NCBI GenBank assembly: GCA_021780075.1
Contig: JAJXZL010000032.1
Span: forward strand, 62,001-126,000
DNA from: Acidobacteriota bacterium
GTDB taxonomy: Bacteria > Acidobacteriota > Terriglobia > Terriglobales > Acidobacteriaceae
Length of the DNA stretch: 64,000 bases
Reading direction: 5' to 3'
Positions 63,108-64,000 of this stretch are shown in pieces. Below the pieces are notes generated by a model. The model was not told the origin of the DNA. It was given only the letters and a program-made list of their open reading frames with translations, and did no database searches. Positions within the stretch are counted from its first letter, which is position 1, and each line of letters starts with the position of its first letter. The position numbers and the translations under genes are program-made.

Positions 63108-64000
63108 AGATAGTCATGCCGCTGAGCAGCTTGGGAAAGAAGTCAGTGGATTTTTGCGGCATGACGGAACCGGCAAAGGCCACCTCTCGCAGTTGCTCCA
63201 TGGTGACGGGGTTGGTGAGGAACGTGATATTGGCCTCGCCGCGCTGCACCTGGTCCACGGCTTCGGCAGCATCGCGCAGGTAGCGGATGTTGGTTTGCTC
63301 GCGGACCTTTTCCGCGTCCAGGCCCAGCAGGCGATCGAGCACGATGGTGTGCAGGTGGCTCAGGTCCAGCTTGCGCTGATGCTCGGGCAGGCCGGCCAGC
63401 GCGGCGGCCGCAGCTTCCGGTTTGGAGCGCAGCAGCAGGGCTCCGGTGCGCGTAACCGCAACAAAGGCAGTGCCCTGCTGGGCGCCAAGCTTGCGGATGT
63501 ACGCCGAAGTGTCGGTGGCAGGCAGCGCCTCGACGGTGAAAAACTCCTCCGCGGCGCGGGCAAAGGCTGTAGGGTCGAAGCCCTCAAGGCTGTGGACCAC
63601 GCGATGCGTCGGCAGAATGACCAGGCCGTCGGAATCCATATTGACGAAGGTCATCATGACCGCCGCTTCGGGGTAGGCAGGCTGGGGCAACTGGCTTGTG
63701 CTGTGCTCGGCGCTGGCCACGGCTGCCGGGGCATGCTCCTTGGAGTAGTTCAGCGCAGTTTCATAGCGGTGGTGGCCGTCGGCGATGATGAGCTTCTTGT
63801 CGGCCATGGCCGAGGTGAGCAGGCGGATGGCCGCCGGGTCGCTGACCCGCCAGATGCGATGCAGTACGCCGTACTCGTCGGTGACTTCAGCTTCAGCAGG
63901 GCCGGCGCCGTCATACAGAATCTTTTCCACGCTGCCAGCCGGGTCAGAGTAGAGCATGAAGATCTGCCCGAAGTGGGCGTGCGTTGCCTTCAGCAGGTTG
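63094..64000 (-). CDS. DUF1015 family protein (N-terminus outside window)
   Basis: The frame is open to the window edge, so the start is missing. Visible features are IADGHHRYETAL with the family's conserved GHHRY, MTFVNMDSDGLVILPTHRVV and a C-terminal segment VMPQKSTDFFPKLLSGMTIY. DUF1015 is widespread with no assigned reaction; often beside metabolic genes. Here it heads or joins the amidase-GerMN-murI operon. Confidence 0.88.
   Translation of the reverse strand, partial: NLLKATHAHFGQIFMLYSDPAGSVEKILYDGAGPAEAEVTDEYGVLHRIWRVSDPAAIRLLTSAMADKKLIIADGHHRYETALNYSKEHAPAAVASAEHSTSQLPQPAYPEAAVMMTFVNMDSDGLVILPTHRVVHSLEGFDPTAFARAAEEFFTVEALPATDTSAYIRKLGAQQGTAFVAVTRTGALLLRSKPEAAAAALAGLPEHQRKLDLSHLHTIVLDRLLGLDAEKVREQTNIRYLRDAAEAVDQVQRGEANITFLTNPVTMEQLREVAFAGSVMPQKSTDFFPKLLSGMTIYALE

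Overview
This is a gene-dense, GC-rich bacterial chromosome segment. LptD, SurA-like, ExbB/ExbD/TonB and lipoprotein genes show a Gram-negative cell with an outer membrane. The gene mix (RDD protein with a long disordered N-terminus, caa3 oxidase fused in one operon with a Rieske/cytochrome b complex, BlaI/M56 regulation, exported AmmeMemoRadiSam genes, MtnP-PfkB) best fits Acidobacteriota, class Terriglobia. That placement is inferred from gene content, not from a marker gene. I saw no insertion sequence, prophage or CRISPR array; the window looks like ordinary chromosome with several unusual modules.

Layout. 1-3.7 kb: end of tonB, exbB, two exbD genes and a TPR lipoprotein. 3.9-8.7 kb (minus): envelope assembly genes, a SurA-like parvulin, a DsbA-like oxidoreductase and LptD. 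8.9-18.3 kb: RDD membrane protein, divergent ROK protein, soluble transhydrogenase, a chemoreceptor, the yceD-rpmF-plsX operon, a Trm112-like protein and a MacB/FtsX-type permease. 18.3-28.4 kb: an S9 peptidase, a lactonase-like amidohydrolase, tRNA-Leu(UAG), then DUF3467, GT-C, TPR, NfeD, slipin and SPOR genes. 28.4-32.3 kb (minus): an operon with ATGA overlaps, dapF-like, ldcA, mpl, plsC, that reads as peptidoglycan recycling. 32.5-36 kb: mtnP, a PfkB kinase and a second GT-C protein.

36-39.4 kb (minus): siroheme synthase and siroheme sulfite/nitrite reductase. A 17-residue Cys-rich leader peptide and an intrinsic terminator lie directly upstream, which looks like transcription attenuation by cysteine. 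39.5-45.7 kb: DUF362 protein, AmmeMemoRadiSam radical SAM enzyme and a MEMO1-AMMECR1 fusion, all with apparent export signals, converging on a fused membrane/spermidine-synthase-like protein whose SAM-fold domain is predicted to face the periplasm. This is the best candidate for an undescribed system here.

45.9-49.6 kb (minus): blaI, blaR-type M56 peptidase and an HtrA protease form an operon, with two matching palindromes (ACTAA-N4-TTAGT) at blaI and at the start of htrA. 49.7-57.8 kb (minus): a terminal respiratory operon encoding caa3 oxidase subunits II, I and III, an unknown membrane protein, dihaem cytochrome c, Rieske protein, cytochrome b with a fused cytochrome c, and CtaG. 58.6-64 kb: Tex, then murI, a GerMN protein, an amidase and DUF1015, joined by 4-14 nt overlaps.
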